Shown piece by piece: positions 1-8,181 of a stretch of DNA of 64,000 bases (position 1 is its first letter; every line of letters begins with the position of its first letter). The DNA is from Trueperella pecoris (GTDB lineage: Bacteria > Actinomycetota > Actinomycetes > Actinomycetales > Actinomycetaceae), in contig NZ_CP053291.1 of NCBI RefSeq assembly GCF_014926385.1, forward strand, positions 310,001 through 374,000, in the 5' to 3' direction. Position numbers and translations under genes: made by a program. The notes below the pieces were generated by a model that did no database searches, was not told where the DNA came from, and saw only the letters and a list, made by a program, of their open reading frames with translations.

Positions 1-237
1 GAGTACGTGCACGGCTTCATACGCATTAGCTTTCTCAATTCTGTCTGCCACCGAAGCTGCCCAATTCGTTGCGGAATCAAAGCCAAGTACCTTTAGAATC
101 TTGCCGAGTAGATCATAGCCGCTTGTTCCAGCAATGAACACGCCCCAAAAAACACAAGCGATGTAGGTAGAAGCAATAAAAGTCGCTAGATTATGCAACC
201 TTTCCGAGAAGGCCGCAAGGAAGCCGTCTAATGTCAT
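1..237 (-). CDS. unknown membrane-type protein, N-terminal part
   Basis: An open frame reads leftward from an ATG at 237 and leaves the window without a stop, so only the first 79 residues are visible. A GAAAGG-like ribosome binding site lies just upstream of the ATG. Residues about 15 to 45 are hydrophobic (LATFIASTYIACVFWGVF), suggesting one membrane segment. After that comes a more polar stretch rich in Ala, Asp and Lys. I do not recognise the family. Base composition is clearly more AT-rich than the genes to the right, like the neighbouring hsdM remnant. The two may belong to one acquired or rearranged restriction/defence locus, but that is inference. Confidence 0.5.
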   Translation of the reverse strand, partial: MTLDGFLAAFSERLHNLATFIASTYIACVFWGVFIAGTSGYDLLGKILKVLGFDSATNWAASVADRIEKANAYEAVHVL

Positions 238-262
238 CTCACGGTACCTTTCAATGAACCAA

Positions 263-1009
263 TCAGGCGGCCAAATCGTAGTTCGCGCGCGTTTGTATCC
301 AGCGTGGCATGAAAGTTTCGTAGACCTTGTTCACCTCAGTCTTGCCCACCACCGTGAGCTTTGCCAGGAGCTCGGAGACCTCCGGCGGGGTGAAGAATTC
401 ACCGCCTGACTTTCCCGCCGAAGAGGCATACATCGTCATGAGGTACTCGTAGGCGTCACCGAAGGCGTCGATCTGAAGCGCGCCAGCAGACTCCAAGGGC
501 AGATCGCCAATCGCGTCCAAGAGCTTGACCAACTTCTTGTTACGCTCAATCACCGTGGGCCCGAGCTTGGGTGAATTAACGTCGATGTCGGCGAACAGGC
601 CCTTGAGGTCATTTTCTGAGGAGTGCCCCACGGCCGAGCCCTCAATAGCTTTAAAAACAGCGTCGAGCGTCTCGTTGAGGTTCTCATTCCGGGCAGCCTC
701 ACGGCGCACGTTCTCAAACAAATGCGAAGGCAGAATAAAGTAACCAAAATCGGTAACTGTGGCTTCGCGGGCAATCTCCGCGGCGGCGTCGGGAAGCGTG
801 GCGTAATCGAAACTCGTATCGCCAGTAGCGTGTTCGTCTTTGTTCACCGCGTCGGTCAGTGCCGAAGAGATAAAGCGGTAGAAGAGCATCCCCAGCACGT
901 AAGCCTTGAAATCCCATCCGTCCACGCTACCGCGCAAATCGTTGGCGATCCGCCAAATAGTCTTGTGAAGCTCCGCGCGCTGCGCCGTCGAAATCGAAGT
1001 TCGTGCCAT
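263..1009 (-). pseudogene. hsdM: type I restriction methyltransferase HsdM, truncated
   Basis: The protein matches the N-terminal half of HsdM, the modification subunit of type I restriction systems. It starts [19 protein letters not shown] and reaches the typical segment [20 protein letters not shown] followed by [10 protein letters not shown]. In the family the next residues are the SAM-binding motif I (DPACGSGSLLL). Here they are replaced by an unrelated 17-residue tail ending NYDLAA and a stop. The catalytic NPPY motif and the whole C-terminal half are missing, so no methylation activity is expected. ATG 1009 is chosen because the longer frame to 1078 only adds residues unlike HsdM. No hsdS or hsdR is visible; the deletion joins it to the unknown gene at the left edge. 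Confidence 0.85.
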
Positions 1010-1063
1010 GTCGGCTATTGTTTCACAACCGTGGCCAACGAGGGTGCTGTGGGCGGCGCCTGA

Positions 1064-1069
1064 TACATT
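1064..1069 (+). promoter_or_regulatory. -10 element, leaderless GNAT mRNA
   Basis: TACATT ends 7 bases before ATG 1077 and no Shine-Dalgarno precedes the start. This fits a leaderless transcript beginning at or next to the A of the ATG. Confidence 0.45.
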
Positions 1070-1076
1070 CGTGTGC

Positions 1077-1487
1077 ATGATTACCTATCGCACCGAGGTC
1101 GGAGCCGCGAGCGCTCACCAAATATCGGGGTTCTTCGCCGGTTGGCCTGCACCTCCTAGCCCGGAAAAGTTAATCCAGGTCATGGACTCGTCCTACAGGC
1201 GTGTGTGGGCGTTCGACGGCGAGCGCGTGGTGGGCTACATCAACGCGATCAGCGATGGCGTGCTGACCGCCTTTATCCCGTGGCTCGAAGTCCATCCCGA
1301 CTACCAAGGACACGGCATCGGAACGGAGCTGGTGAGGCGAATCCTTGACCAGCTCGAAGAAATGTACTCGATCGACCTTGCTTGCGATGAGGAACTGGCC
1401 GGATATTACGAGCGCCTCGGATTTTTCCCGCTGTCAGCGATGGGGAAGAGGAATCCGGGGGCGCTTGTGAGGGGCTTGCGCGCCTAG
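1077..1487 (+). CDS. GNAT-family N-acetyltransferase
   Basis: A 136-residue protein with the acetyl-CoA binding core of the GNAT fold. The stretch [20 protein letters not shown] (about residues 62 to 81) carries the Q/R-x-x-G-x-G/A loop that binds the pyrophosphate of acetyl-CoA. It is followed by the conserved YYERLGFF segment near residue 105 that closes the fold. The acceptor substrate cannot be read from sequence. ATG 1077 is preferred over the upstream in-frame ATG at 1008 because that extension overlaps hsdM and has no GNAT similarity. A -10-like box sits just before ATG 1077, so translation is probably leaderless. It is divergent from hsdM and has no operon partner. Confidence 0.8.
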   Translation: MITYRTEVGAASAHQISGFFAGWPAPPSPEKLIQVMDSSYRRVWAFDGERVVGYINAISDGVLTAFIPWLEVHPDYQGHGIGTELVRRILDQLEEMYSIDLACDEELAGYYERLGFFPLSAMGKRNPGALVRGLRA

Positions 1488-1689
1488 TTGCCGTGCTTGG
1501 CTGCCGTGCTTGGCCGTCCTACGATGTCGATTTTTGGACCGATCCTCATATATACGAAGATCAGTTCATTTTTCTACATCGAAGGACAGGCTCGGGCCCC
1601 AACCGGCGCCGGGCCACCCCAATCGTCCCCAACCGGCCTCCAACCCGCCGCGCCGCGCTAACATGGATGCGGAGAAGTGAGGTGGGCGC

Positions 1690-2757
1690 ATGAGTGCACT
1701 GGACAACGTTGATTACCGCATCTGGGATTGGCTTCCCTCGGCTGCGACGGAGGTTGAGCTGTATCTTCGGCGCATGCTGACGGGCCCGAGTATCAAGGCC
1801 CATCACGTGGCTTCGCGTGCGAAGACGATTGCCTCGTTCCAAAACAAGTGCCGCCAGAAGAACTACGATGACCCGTTGGCGCAGGTGACTGACGTGGTCG
1901 CGGCACGCATCATCACCTATTCGCGCACTGACCGCGAGCGCGTGTGTGACCTGATCCGGGACCGTTTCGTGGTCAAGGAGGACGAGGATCGTAATCCTGG
2001 CGCGGAGCGTCCCTATGAGGCGCGCGGCTACGATTGCCACCACTTTATCGTGATCGGTGAAAATGCCACGAATCAGCCGTCTTGGCTGGTGGAGGGCGGG
2101 GATCTTGCTCGCTACTTTGAGGAGTTTGGTGGCTTGGAGATTCAGGTGCGCACGGTCGCGGCGCACGCCTGGGCCGAGTTTGAGCATGCGCGGCGCTACA
2201 AGGGCAAGCAGTTCCATGCCCTGTCCGAGCATGACCAAGCGACGATCGACCTCCTCTTTGCCGCCGCTGCGGATACCCGTAGCTCCCTGGATGAGATTTT
2301 TGTGGCGATTGACCGCGTGATTGCTCGGCCGGCGGTGGAGTCGTGGCGGCCGGAGGAAGAGCGCGAGGACAAGCCGGTTGCTCCCGAGTGGGGGCAGGGT
2401 GGCGCGGAGGCGGATTCGCCGATTGATGAGGAGAGTCTTCGCAGGTTGCTTAACGTGGTTTACCCGCGCGATAAGCGTCCGACGAAGGCGGGCTTGGCCT
2501 TCGGGCTCGAGCTCGTCGAGGCCTGCGGGCTGAAAACGATGGGCGAGCTTGCCGCGACTTTGAGGAAGGTCGATAGCGAGCGCGTCCAGGAGCTGATGTC
2601 CTACGACATGTCGGTGACGCAGGTGCGTCGCCTGGACGACGATCTTCTTGCCGTCTTCGGCGACGAATACCTGGCCACCGCGGGGCATGCTGGCAACCGT
2701 CCGCAGCGTCCGGAGCAGTTGGGCTGGCGTTACGACCGTATCCGCGGCAAGGTTTAG
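1690..2757 (+). CDS. RelA/SpoT-type small alarmone synthetase
   Basis: A 355-residue protein with a single RelA/SpoT nucleotidyltransferase domain, predicted to transfer pyrophosphate from ATP to GDP or GTP and so make (p)ppGpp. Visible family signatures are VASRAKTIASFQNKC (about residues 41 to 55), DVVAARIITY near 70, GYDCHHFIV near 115 (the place of the usual G-Y-x-x-x-H motif) and LEIQVRTVAAHAWAEFEHAR near 150. There is no HD hydrolase domain and no TGS or ACT regulatory domain, so it is a synthetase-only small enzyme rather than Rel itself. The C-terminal 130 residues are acidic and family-specific and I cannot assign them. A GAGGTGG ribosome site precedes the ATG. Confidence 0.85.
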   Translation: MSALDNVDYRIWDWLPSAATEVELYLRRMLTGPSIKAHHVASRAKTIASFQNKCRQKNYDDPLAQVTDVVAARIITYSRTDRERVCDLIRDRFVVKEDEDRNPGAERPYEARGYDCHHFIVIGENATNQPSWLVEGGDLARYFEEFGGLEIQVRTVAAHAWAEFEHARRYKGKQFHALSEHDQATIDLLFAAAADTRSSLDEIFVAIDRVIARPAVESWRPEEEREDKPVAPEWGQGGAEADSPIDEESLRRLLNVVYPRDKRPTKAGLAFGLELVEACGLKTMGELAATLRKVDSERVQELMSYDMSVTQVRRLDDDLLAVFGDEYLATAGHAGNRPQRPEQLGWRYDRIRGKV

Positions 2758-2762
2758 GTCAC

Positions 2763-2771
2763 GACGCCGTC
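2763..2771. repeat. iterated GACGCCGTC word, intergenic copy
   Basis: One copy of an 11-base word (ACGACGCCGTC, 2761-2771) seen about 14 times in the window on both strands. This copy lies in the short gap between two convergent genes, so codon choice does not explain it. Confidence 0.4.
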
Positions 2772-2778
2772 GCCAACG

Positions 2779-3336
2779 TTACTTCGTGAGTGCGCCGATC
2801 TTGAACTGGGCGAGCGTCCTTGAGACCTCGCCGCCGCCGTGCTCGTCGTTGAATTTTGTGCTGCCGTCGGTGCCGCAAATGCCCATGATTCGCTTAGAGC
2901 CTCCCGGGTGCCTGTTGATCCAGGTGGTGAGGTCGTAGACGTTGCCATCGATGGCGGACCAGCACGAGTCGGCGTTGTTGTGGCGGGCTGCCTGGTCGAG
3001 TGCGTAGTTCTCGGCTGCCGTGGTGGCAGTGGTTGAGGGGGGAAGCGGCTTGGGCGCCCCACACTGCTTGGGCCCCTGAATGGCAACCAGCACGATGAAG
3101 ATGAGCGCAGTGACGGCTGCCGGCCCGGTCAGCATGCGTGCGGGCAGGGCGAGCGATTCGCCCGTTTCCTTTGCGAGAAGCAGGCCGGCGAAGGATGCCT
3201 AGGTGAAGGCGGCCCCGAGCGTCGCGGTGATCGCGCGGAGACGCGCGGTTGTCATGGAGGCAAGTAAGAACAGAATGGACAGCGTTACCAGGACAACGGG
3301 GAGGTGAACCGCGAGGGGATGCAGAGGAATATTCAT
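2779..3336 (-). pseudogene. DUF2231 membrane domain fused to cytochrome b5-like domain, amber-interrupted
   Basis: Reading leftward from ATG 3336, the frame opens with MNIPLHPLAVHLPVVLV, the His-Pro motif of the DUF2231 membrane family, then hydrophobic segments. At codon 46 (3199-3201) there is an in-frame TAG. The same frame then continues through more membrane sequence and ends in a cytochrome b5-like heme domain with NVYDLTTWINRHPGGSKRI and a second histidine in NDEHGG, the two expected axial ligands. Without the TAG it would be a 186-codon heme-binding membrane protein, possibly for electron transfer at the envelope. A CAG-to-TAG or TGG-to-TAG change, a sequencing error or rare readthrough are all possible. 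The part after the stop could restart at ATG 3135, which would give a 118-residue protein with one signal-anchor helix and the b5 domain. Confidence 0.75.
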
Positions 3337-3498
3337 GAGCGCGAGCAAACTTTAGTCCTAGATTGCCTAGGCTGGGCCGCTAGGGATAGCCTACGCGAAT
3401 CGGCTGAGGTGTCCCGAACTGGTTGTACGCGTGGGCGTCGCTTGTGCTGGTTCTGATCGCCCGTGGCGTGAGGGAGGAAAAATGTCGGAGTGCTCCGG

Positions 3499-3504
3499 TA
3501 GCGT
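3499..3504 (+). promoter_or_regulatory. -10 element, leaderless methyltransferase mRNA
   Basis: TAGCGT lies exactly 6 bases before ATG 3511, with no ribosome site between. This is the leaderless spacing repeated at several other genes in this window. Confidence 0.5.
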
Positions 3505-3510
3505 GAACGC

Positions 3511-4197
3511 ATGCGTACAACAGCTTCGGAATGGAATGAGCGCTACTCCTCCTCGAACCAGGTGTGGAGTGGTCAGCCCAACGGTTTGCTCCTGCGGGAG
3601 GTAGAGGGCCTCGCGCCCGGCACGGCCCTCGATGTGGGGGCCGGTGAGGGTGCCGACGCCGTGTGGCTGGTCTCCCGCGGATGGCAAGTGACGGCCGTGG
3701 ATATCTCCTCGGTGGCAATCGATCGGGCGCGCAAGGCGGCCGATGCCGCTGGCGCCAACGTGGATTGGCGCGTGGGGGATATCGCTGAGGTCACAGGGCA
3801 GTTTGACTTGGTCACTGCTTTCTACCCCGTTGTCCCGAAGGAGGGGCAGATGTTCGCCCGCATCCGCGATCTCGTTGCACCTGGCGGAACTCTCCTCTTC
3901 GTCCACCACGTTCCGGGCCACGGCCACCCTGAGCACGGCCACCCTGAGCACGGCCACCCTCAGTCGGGCGGCCCCGAGCGCGGCCACCAGGAGCAAGGCG
4001 CTCACGGGCATGCCCATGCGCACGGTCACCGTGGCCCGGACTTCGAGATGTTCATGACGCCGGCCGATGCGCGTGCGGCGCTGGGTCACGGCTGGGAGGT
4101 CGTCAAGGATGAGGTGGTGGATCGTCACGTTGACGGCGGAGCCGGGGCTCATCACCGGTTTGACGGGCTCCTGCGCGCGGTCAAGAGGGGGAGATAG
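3511..4197 (+). CDS. SAM-dependent methyltransferase with His-rich insert
   Basis: A 228-residue class I methyltransferase. Motif I is ALDVGAGEGADAVWLVSRGW (about residues 39 to 58), followed by the acidic VTAVDIS that holds the SAM ribose, and DLVTAFYPVV and LVAPGGTLLFVHH later in the fold. It resembles the TehB-like and methyltransferase_25 groups; the substrate is unknown. Between the core strand and the C-terminal part (about residues 131 to 176) sits an insert of roughly 45 residues built from HGHPE units and more His, Gly and Glu. Such a segment could bind Zn, Ni or Co, which is inference. DNA under the insert carries three 15-bp tandem units (3919-3963). It leads a same-strand gene run, with the next gene starting 2 bases after its stop. 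Confidence 0.82.
   Translation: MRTTASEWNERYSSSNQVWSGQPNGLLLREVEGLAPGTALDVGAGEGADAVWLVSRGWQVTAVDISSVAIDRARKAADAAGANVDWRVGDIAEVTGQFDLVTAFYPVVPKEGQMFARIRDLVAPGGTLLFVHHVPGHGHPEHGHPEHGHPQSGGPERGHQEQGAHGHAHAHGHRGPDFEMFMTPADARAALGHGWEVVKDEVVDRHVDGGAGAHHRFDGLLRAVKRGR
3919..3963 (+). repeat. three 15-bp tandem units encoding HGHPE
   Basis: Units CACGGCCACCCTGAG at 3919-3933 and 3934-3948 are identical; the third (3949-3963) differs by one base. They encode HGHPE, HGHPE and HGHPQ, so the His-rich insert has grown by in-frame tandem duplication. Confidence 0.9.
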
Positions 4198-4199
4198 GC

Positions 4200-5207
4200 A
4201 TGATGCTGCATCGCTATCGCGCTACCGGCGCGGATCTTCCTTTCGCTGACCTGAGGCTGTCCCATCCCGGCGTCGCGATGGAGGGCTACTATTGGAAAGT
4301 CACCGATCCCTCCGCCGGGCGTGTGCTCATCGCGGGTATTGGGGTCAACCAGGGGCCAGATGGGCCTTGGGCAACCCTCTTCCTTGGGGCGTCCAACGGT
4401 TTCGTGCGCGAGCTCGCGTTACCGGGCGCCCAGGCGGGAGAGGACGGCGTGTGGGCACGTTCTGGTGACGCCTTTTATGGCGATGGCCGCAGGCTGATCG
4501 TGGACCTTGGGCCGGATGCCCGGTTGGACCTCACCTTTTCCGGTGTGGAGGGCTGGCCACGGCGGGCACTTGGCGGCTCGAGTATTTTCCAGTGCGTGCC
4601 GGGCCTGAACCAATACTGGCACCCGTGGATACTCGGCGGTGTTGTTAACGGCGTGGCTACGATCGGCGACGAGACGTGGGACTTGCGCGGGGCCCAACTC
4701 TACGCAGAAAAGAACTGGGGGCGCGAAGGATTCCCCGAGGCCTGGTGGTGGGGCCAGGGGCAGGGCTTTGCGGGCGGGGCCTCCGTAGCATTCGCGGGCG
4801 GCAAAGTGACCGCCGGCAAACTCCACACCACGGTCACGGCGTTGGTCGTCCGGCTTCCCGATGGTCGAGTGATCCGTCTGGGCAACCCGGGCACGTCACC
4901 CGTGCGTGCGAACGTGCGCCCGGGCCGTTGGGAGCTACGCGGAAGGTCGGTTCGATGGGCCATCACCGTGGACGCGCAGGCGCCCACCGAAGACGCGCTC
5001 ATACTTCCTGTCCCGCTGCCTAGTCACAACATCAATGTCCCTGGCGATCTGGAAAACCTGACCGGGTCGATGCGGGTGTCGGTGCGCCACCGGGCGGGCC
5101 TTGGGCGGTGGAAAACCGTGTGGTCGGGTTCGACCGATCTTGCGGCACTCGAAATAGGTGGACTCGAGCGTGCCGCCCAGGAGGCCTCGCGCCGGCGCAA
5201 ACAATAA
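4200..5207 (+). CDS. tocopherol cyclase-like family protein
   Basis: A 335-residue protein with hallmarks of the tocopherol cyclase family (Pfam Tocopherol_cycl): EGYYWKVTDP near the N terminus, LYAEKNWGREGFPEAWWWGQ (about residues 162 to 181) and a late LHTTVTALVV strand. In plants and cyanobacteria the family closes the chromanol ring of vitamin E. In actinobacteria the substrate is unknown, and a lipid or quinone-like molecule would be a guess. No signal peptide is visible. The start is ATG 4200 or the adjacent ATG 4203, 2 to 5 bases after the methyltransferase stop, so the two are probably co-transcribed. The hairpin 5219-5244 follows. Confidence 0.75.
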   Translation: MMLHRYRATGADLPFADLRLSHPGVAMEGYYWKVTDPSAGRVLIAGIGVNQGPDGPWATLFLGASNGFVRELALPGAQAGEDGVWARSGDAFYGDGRRLIVDLGPDARLDLTFSGVEGWPRRALGGSSIFQCVPGLNQYWHPWILGGVVNGVATIGDETWDLRGAQLYAEKNWGREGFPEAWWWGQGQGFAGGASVAFAGGKVTAGKLHTTVTALVVRLPDGRVIRLGNPGTSPVRANVRPGRWELRGRSVRWAITVDAQAPTEDALILPVPLPSHNINVPGDLENLTGSMRVSVRHRAGLGRWKTVWSGSTDLAALEIGGLERAAQEASRRRKQ

Positions 5208-5218
5208 CGTCGGCTTGA

Positions 5219-5244
5219 GCTTGGGCTCAGGCCCGGGCCCAAGC
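5219..5244 (+). terminator. GC hairpin between cyclase-like gene and dsbA-like gene
   Basis: GCTTGGGC (5219-5226) pairs with GCCCAAGC (5237-5244). No T run follows, so it may be an attenuator or mRNA-processing hairpin rather than a full terminator. Confidence 0.4.
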
Positions 5245-5273
5245 CCACCATCGTGAGACTGTGAAGGAGACTG

Positions 5274-6026
5274 ATGACGAAGGCACGCATGCAGAAGCTG
5301 GTGCCCGCGCTTGTGATTGCCTTGGCGGGCCTGATCATCGGCGTTGTACTTGCCAATGCGCTCGGCGCGGGCGAGCCCGAGGCCAAGCGGATGTCCGCCG
5401 GAGTCCCTGAGGGGCAACGCCCGGCGATTGGCCCCACGGCGCCGACGCACGTGCAAAATCCAGGGGCGCCAGACTTCGCCTCGATCGAACAGCGCGTGGC
5501 CGACGATCCGCTGGCTCTTGGCGACGCGGCTGCGCCCGTCGTCATGCTCGCCTTTTCCGACTACCAGTGCCCATTCTGTGCGCTGTGGACCGATCGCACC
5601 CTGCCGGTCATGAAGAAATACGTCAAGGAGGGGCAACTGCGGATCGAATGGCACGACATCTCGATCTTCGGCGAAGACTCCGAGCGTGCCGCGCTCGCGG
5701 CCCTAGCGGCGGGAGCCCAAGGAAGATTCTGGGACTTCCACGACGAGCTCTTCGCAGGTGGCCGCATTCGTCAGCCTCAGCAGCTCTCACACGACGAGCT
5801 CGTGGCGGTTGCGGACAAGCTTGGGCTCGACGTCGCGAAATTCTTAGCGGACCTGGCCGCACCCGAAACAGCCCAAACGGTGGCCAAGAATAAGGCGCTC
5901 GGATCGGACCTGGGCGTGTACTCGACGCCCGTCTTTGTGATCAACGGAAAACCTATTATTGGGGCCCAGCCCGAGGCGACTTTTACGGACGCCGTCGAGG
6001 CCGCCCTGAAGGAGGCCGGACGATGA
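5274..6026 (+). CDS. membrane-anchored DsbA-family thioredoxin-fold protein
   Basis: A 250-residue extracytoplasmic thiol-disulfide protein. Residues about 8 to 28 (KLVPALVIALAGLIIGVVLA) form an N-terminal membrane anchor. The thioredoxin fold then carries the redox motif in SDYQCPFCALW (C-P-F-C, about residues 98 to 101). Near the C terminus is GSDLGVYSTPVFVINGKPII with the cis-Pro loop (STPVFV). This arrangement is that of DsbA/BdbD-like oxidoreductases in Gram-positive bacteria that form or shuffle disulfides in secreted proteins. An AAGGAGAC ribosome site precedes ATG 5274. The stop overlaps the CcdA-like gene by 4 bases, indicating translational coupling and a shared pathway. Confidence 0.88.
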   Translation: MTKARMQKLVPALVIALAGLIIGVVLANALGAGEPEAKRMSAGVPEGQRPAIGPTAPTHVQNPGAPDFASIEQRVADDPLALGDAAAPVVMLAFSDYQCPFCALWTDRTLPVMKKYVKEGQLRIEWHDISIFGEDSERAALAALAAGAQGRFWDFHDELFAGGRIRQPQQLSHDELVAVADKLGLDVAKFLADLAAPETAQTVAKNKALGSDLGVYSTPVFVINGKPIIGAQPEATFTDAVEAALKEAGR

Positions 6027-7003
6027 TTGACATTGGCTTTGTCACCGCTTTCTTGGGTGGCGCGCTCGCCCTGCTTTCCCCGTGCGCGGCGCTCCTTCTG
6101 CCGGCCTATTTCGCGTCCACCATGGGGGTGCCCCGGCTCGTGGGTAACACGATCGTCTTCTACCTGGGCCTCTTGCTCGTGCTCGTGCCGTTGGGCGTGG
6201 GCGCCGGCGCGTTCGGCTCCCTCTTCGTCCTTCACCGCACGGCGTTTATCACCGGCTCGTCGATACTGCTGATCGCCTTGGGGCTCGCACAGATCTTCGG
6301 CTTCGGCTTTGACGCGGCGAAGATCGTGCCCGGCCATAGCCGGATGGAAGTCGAGCAAAAGGCGGCAACGGGTCTGTTCAAGACCTTCCTCTTGGGGACG
6401 ACCAGCGGTCTGGCAGGCTTCTGCGCCGGCCCCATCCTAGGCGCCGTGTTGACCATGGCCGCGGCCTCCGGCGACGTTCTCACCGCCGGCCTCCTCCTTG
6501 CCGCTTACGGGGCGGGGATGGTCGTTCCTCTGCTGATCATCGCGGCATTGTGGCGTCCGCTCGGGCGCCGCGGGCGCGCGTTCCTGCGCGGGCGCACCTT
6601 CTCCGCCTTTGGGCGCGAGTTCCACACCACCTCCGTGGTCTCCGGCCTGCTCGTCATCGGCATCGGCGTCTTGTTCTGGGCGACGAACGGCCTCGTCGGA
6701 GTCCCCGAGCTCATCCCGCTTTCGACTCAAGCGGGCCTGCAGCTGGCCGCGCTCCGCCTCGCCAACGTGTGGGTTGACCTCGTCGGCGTCGTCCTTGCCG
6801 CCGCCATCGTCCTCGTGCTCTGGGCTAGGAAGTCTCGCGACGCCGTTGGCCCGGCCACGCCCGAAGCCGGCGGAATACCCCAAGGCGCGTCCCGCGGGGC
6901 CGAGCAACGCGCCGTCGGAACGCCCGGGTTCGACGCGATCGGTGCGTACCAGCAACGGCGCAATTTCATCGCCCCGGATGTGCGCAAAGAGGGCACGCCA
7001 TGA
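6023..7003 (+). CDS. CcdA/DsbD-type thiol-disulfide membrane transporter
   Basis: A 326-residue polytopic protein of the CcdA/DsbD-beta family, which carries electrons from cytoplasmic thioredoxin to extracytoplasmic thiol proteins. The paired redox cysteines are visible in LSPCAALLLPAY (about residue 22) and FCAGPILGAVL (about residue 134), as expected for the two symmetric reentrant helices. About six to seven hydrophobic segments precede a hydrophilic tail of roughly 55 residues. Its 4-base overlap with the DsbA-like gene upstream and a 4-base overlap with the lipoprotein downstream suggest an operon in which CcdA keeps the DsbA-like partner reduced or handles cytochrome or thiol maturation. 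The exact client is not shown by sequence. Confidence 0.87.
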   Translation: MIDIGFVTAFLGGALALLSPCAALLLPAYFASTMGVPRLVGNTIVFYLGLLLVLVPLGVGAGAFGSLFVLHRTAFITGSSILLIALGLAQIFGFGFDAAKIVPGHSRMEVEQKAATGLFKTFLLGTTSGLAGFCAGPILGAVLTMAAASGDVLTAGLLLAAYGAGMVVPLLIIAALWRPLGRRGRAFLRGRTFSAFGREFHTTSVVSGLLVIGIGVLFWATNGLVGVPELIPLSTQAGLQLAALRLANVWVDLVGVVLAAAIVLVLWARKSRDAVGPATPEAGGIPQGASRGAEQRAVGTPGFDAIGAYQQRRNFIAPDVRKEGTP

Positions 7004-8181
7004 GTCGGCGCACGGCACGGGCATTGATCGTCCTCGCGGCGGCGATCGTGGGCGTGAGCGCCTGCGCGCCAACTCCCAGTGAGGAGGCGGACGTCAATCG
7101 CGAGGTTCGGACCAAGGTCAGCGCGCCCGCCACGGTGGACGTGTCGGAGATGAACGTGCCCGTCTCGCTCCAAGGGCTGAAGGTCTACGACCCGGAATGG
7201 GTCGTCATGCCGCAATATGCCCAGGAGGTCTACATCGCTCCGCGGGACGTGGGGCATGCGCTTGAGTACGTCGCCATGTCGACCTCCGGCGAGGCCCTGT
7301 GGGCCGTCGAACGTCCACGTAGCTGCACCGGGTTCCTCGTGACCGAAACCAGTGATGGCCGCCCGCTTGCCGTCCTCCTCGATAGCCATACGAGCGCCGA
7401 CAAACTGGCGGGCATTACCGCCACGGCACACGACCTGCGCACGGGCGAGGTCGTGTGGGGGCCGGTCGAGGTGCCAGGCACCTACAGCGGGCCCGGACTC
7501 GTCTTCGCCTCGACCCCTCGCGGCGTCGTCTCCGAGGGCAGCCAGCGTGTGGCGCTCGACCGCGACACCGGATCAATCGTCGCGGGCCAATCCGTCGAGG
7601 AGCGCGTTCTCGGCGACGTTCACGGAACCCTCATCACGCTAAACGGCAGCGTCCTCGCGGCGCGCGATTCACACGTGGCGGGCGAAAAGTGGCGCCTCGA
7701 CGTCGTCGAACAGGGCTGGGATCCGCAGCAGATTCGCGCGGCGGTTGACGAAAATGCGGCCACGCACTATGCCCGGCTGACGATCAATCAGGGCCCTGGC
7801 CCGGTCATCGACATCCGTGACGGCACGATCCTCCACGCGGCCGCTAGGGATATGGGCGAGGATCCGCTGACGGGCTCCGTCGTCGTCCTTACTGAAGATG
7901 GGCTGACATCCTACGACGCCGAACACCGGCAGTTGTGGTCGACGTCGGCGCTTCCTGACACAACCATTCAGACAGTCGGCGGGGTTTTCGTCTACGTGCG
8001 TGAGGGGGAGACGATCCGAGTTCACAACGTCCTCACCGGTGCGATCGCTCAGGCCTACCTCTACGATCATCCCGGGACGATCCTCGTGCCGGCCCACCTC
8101 GGGCCGACGGGCGCGGCGCTCGTCTTCGACAAGAACGGATACGTCCTCCTCATCACCGTGCCACCGTTAGGGGAGCGCTGA
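7000..8181 (+). CDS. lipoprotein with PQQ-like beta-propeller character
   Basis: A 393-residue secreted lipoprotein. The signal peptide ends in the lipobox VSAC (about residues 24 to 27) followed by a polar linker. The mature part repeats short motifs of the kind DLRTGEVVWGPV, ALDRDTGSIVAG, IDIRDGTILHA and TEDGLTSYDAEHRQLWSTSA, the pattern of PQQ-like or WD-like propeller blades without clear enzyme residues. It is probably a surface-exposed beta-propeller of unknown binding partner. It overlaps the CcdA-like gene upstream by 4 bases and shares one base with the GNAT gene downstream, so it belongs to the same operon. Function in the thiol pathway is inferred from position only. Confidence 0.7.
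   Translation: MSRRTARALIVLAAAIVGVSACAPTPSEEADVNREVRTKVSAPATVDVSEMNVPVSLQGLKVYDPEWVVMPQYAQEVYIAPRDVGHALEYVAMSTSGEALWAVERPRSCTGFLVTETSDGRPLAVLLDSHTSADKLAGITATAHDLRTGEVVWGPVEVPGTYSGPGLVFASTPRGVVSEGSQRVALDRDTGSIVAGQSVEERVLGDVHGTLITLNGSVLAARDSHVAGEKWRLDVVEQGWDPQQIRAAVDENAATHYARLTINQGPGPVIDIRDGTILHAAARDMGEDPLTGSVVVLTEDGLTSYDAEHRQLWSTSALPDTTIQTVGGVFVYVREGETIRVHNVLTGAIAQAYLYDHPGTILVPAHLGPTGAALVFDKNGYVLLITVPPLGER

Noticed and set aside
1491-1522. Short tandem repeat (GCCGTGCTTGGCT twice)
   Set aside because: Only two units of 13 bases downstream of a GNAT gene; no structure suggesting a CRISPR or regulatory array.
1561-2688. Long minus-strand open frame (375 codons) opposite the alarmone synthetase gene
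   Set aside because: It is antisense to a well-recognised RelA/SpoT-type gene, Arg/Leu/His-rich without domain signatures; typical GC-driven shadow frame.
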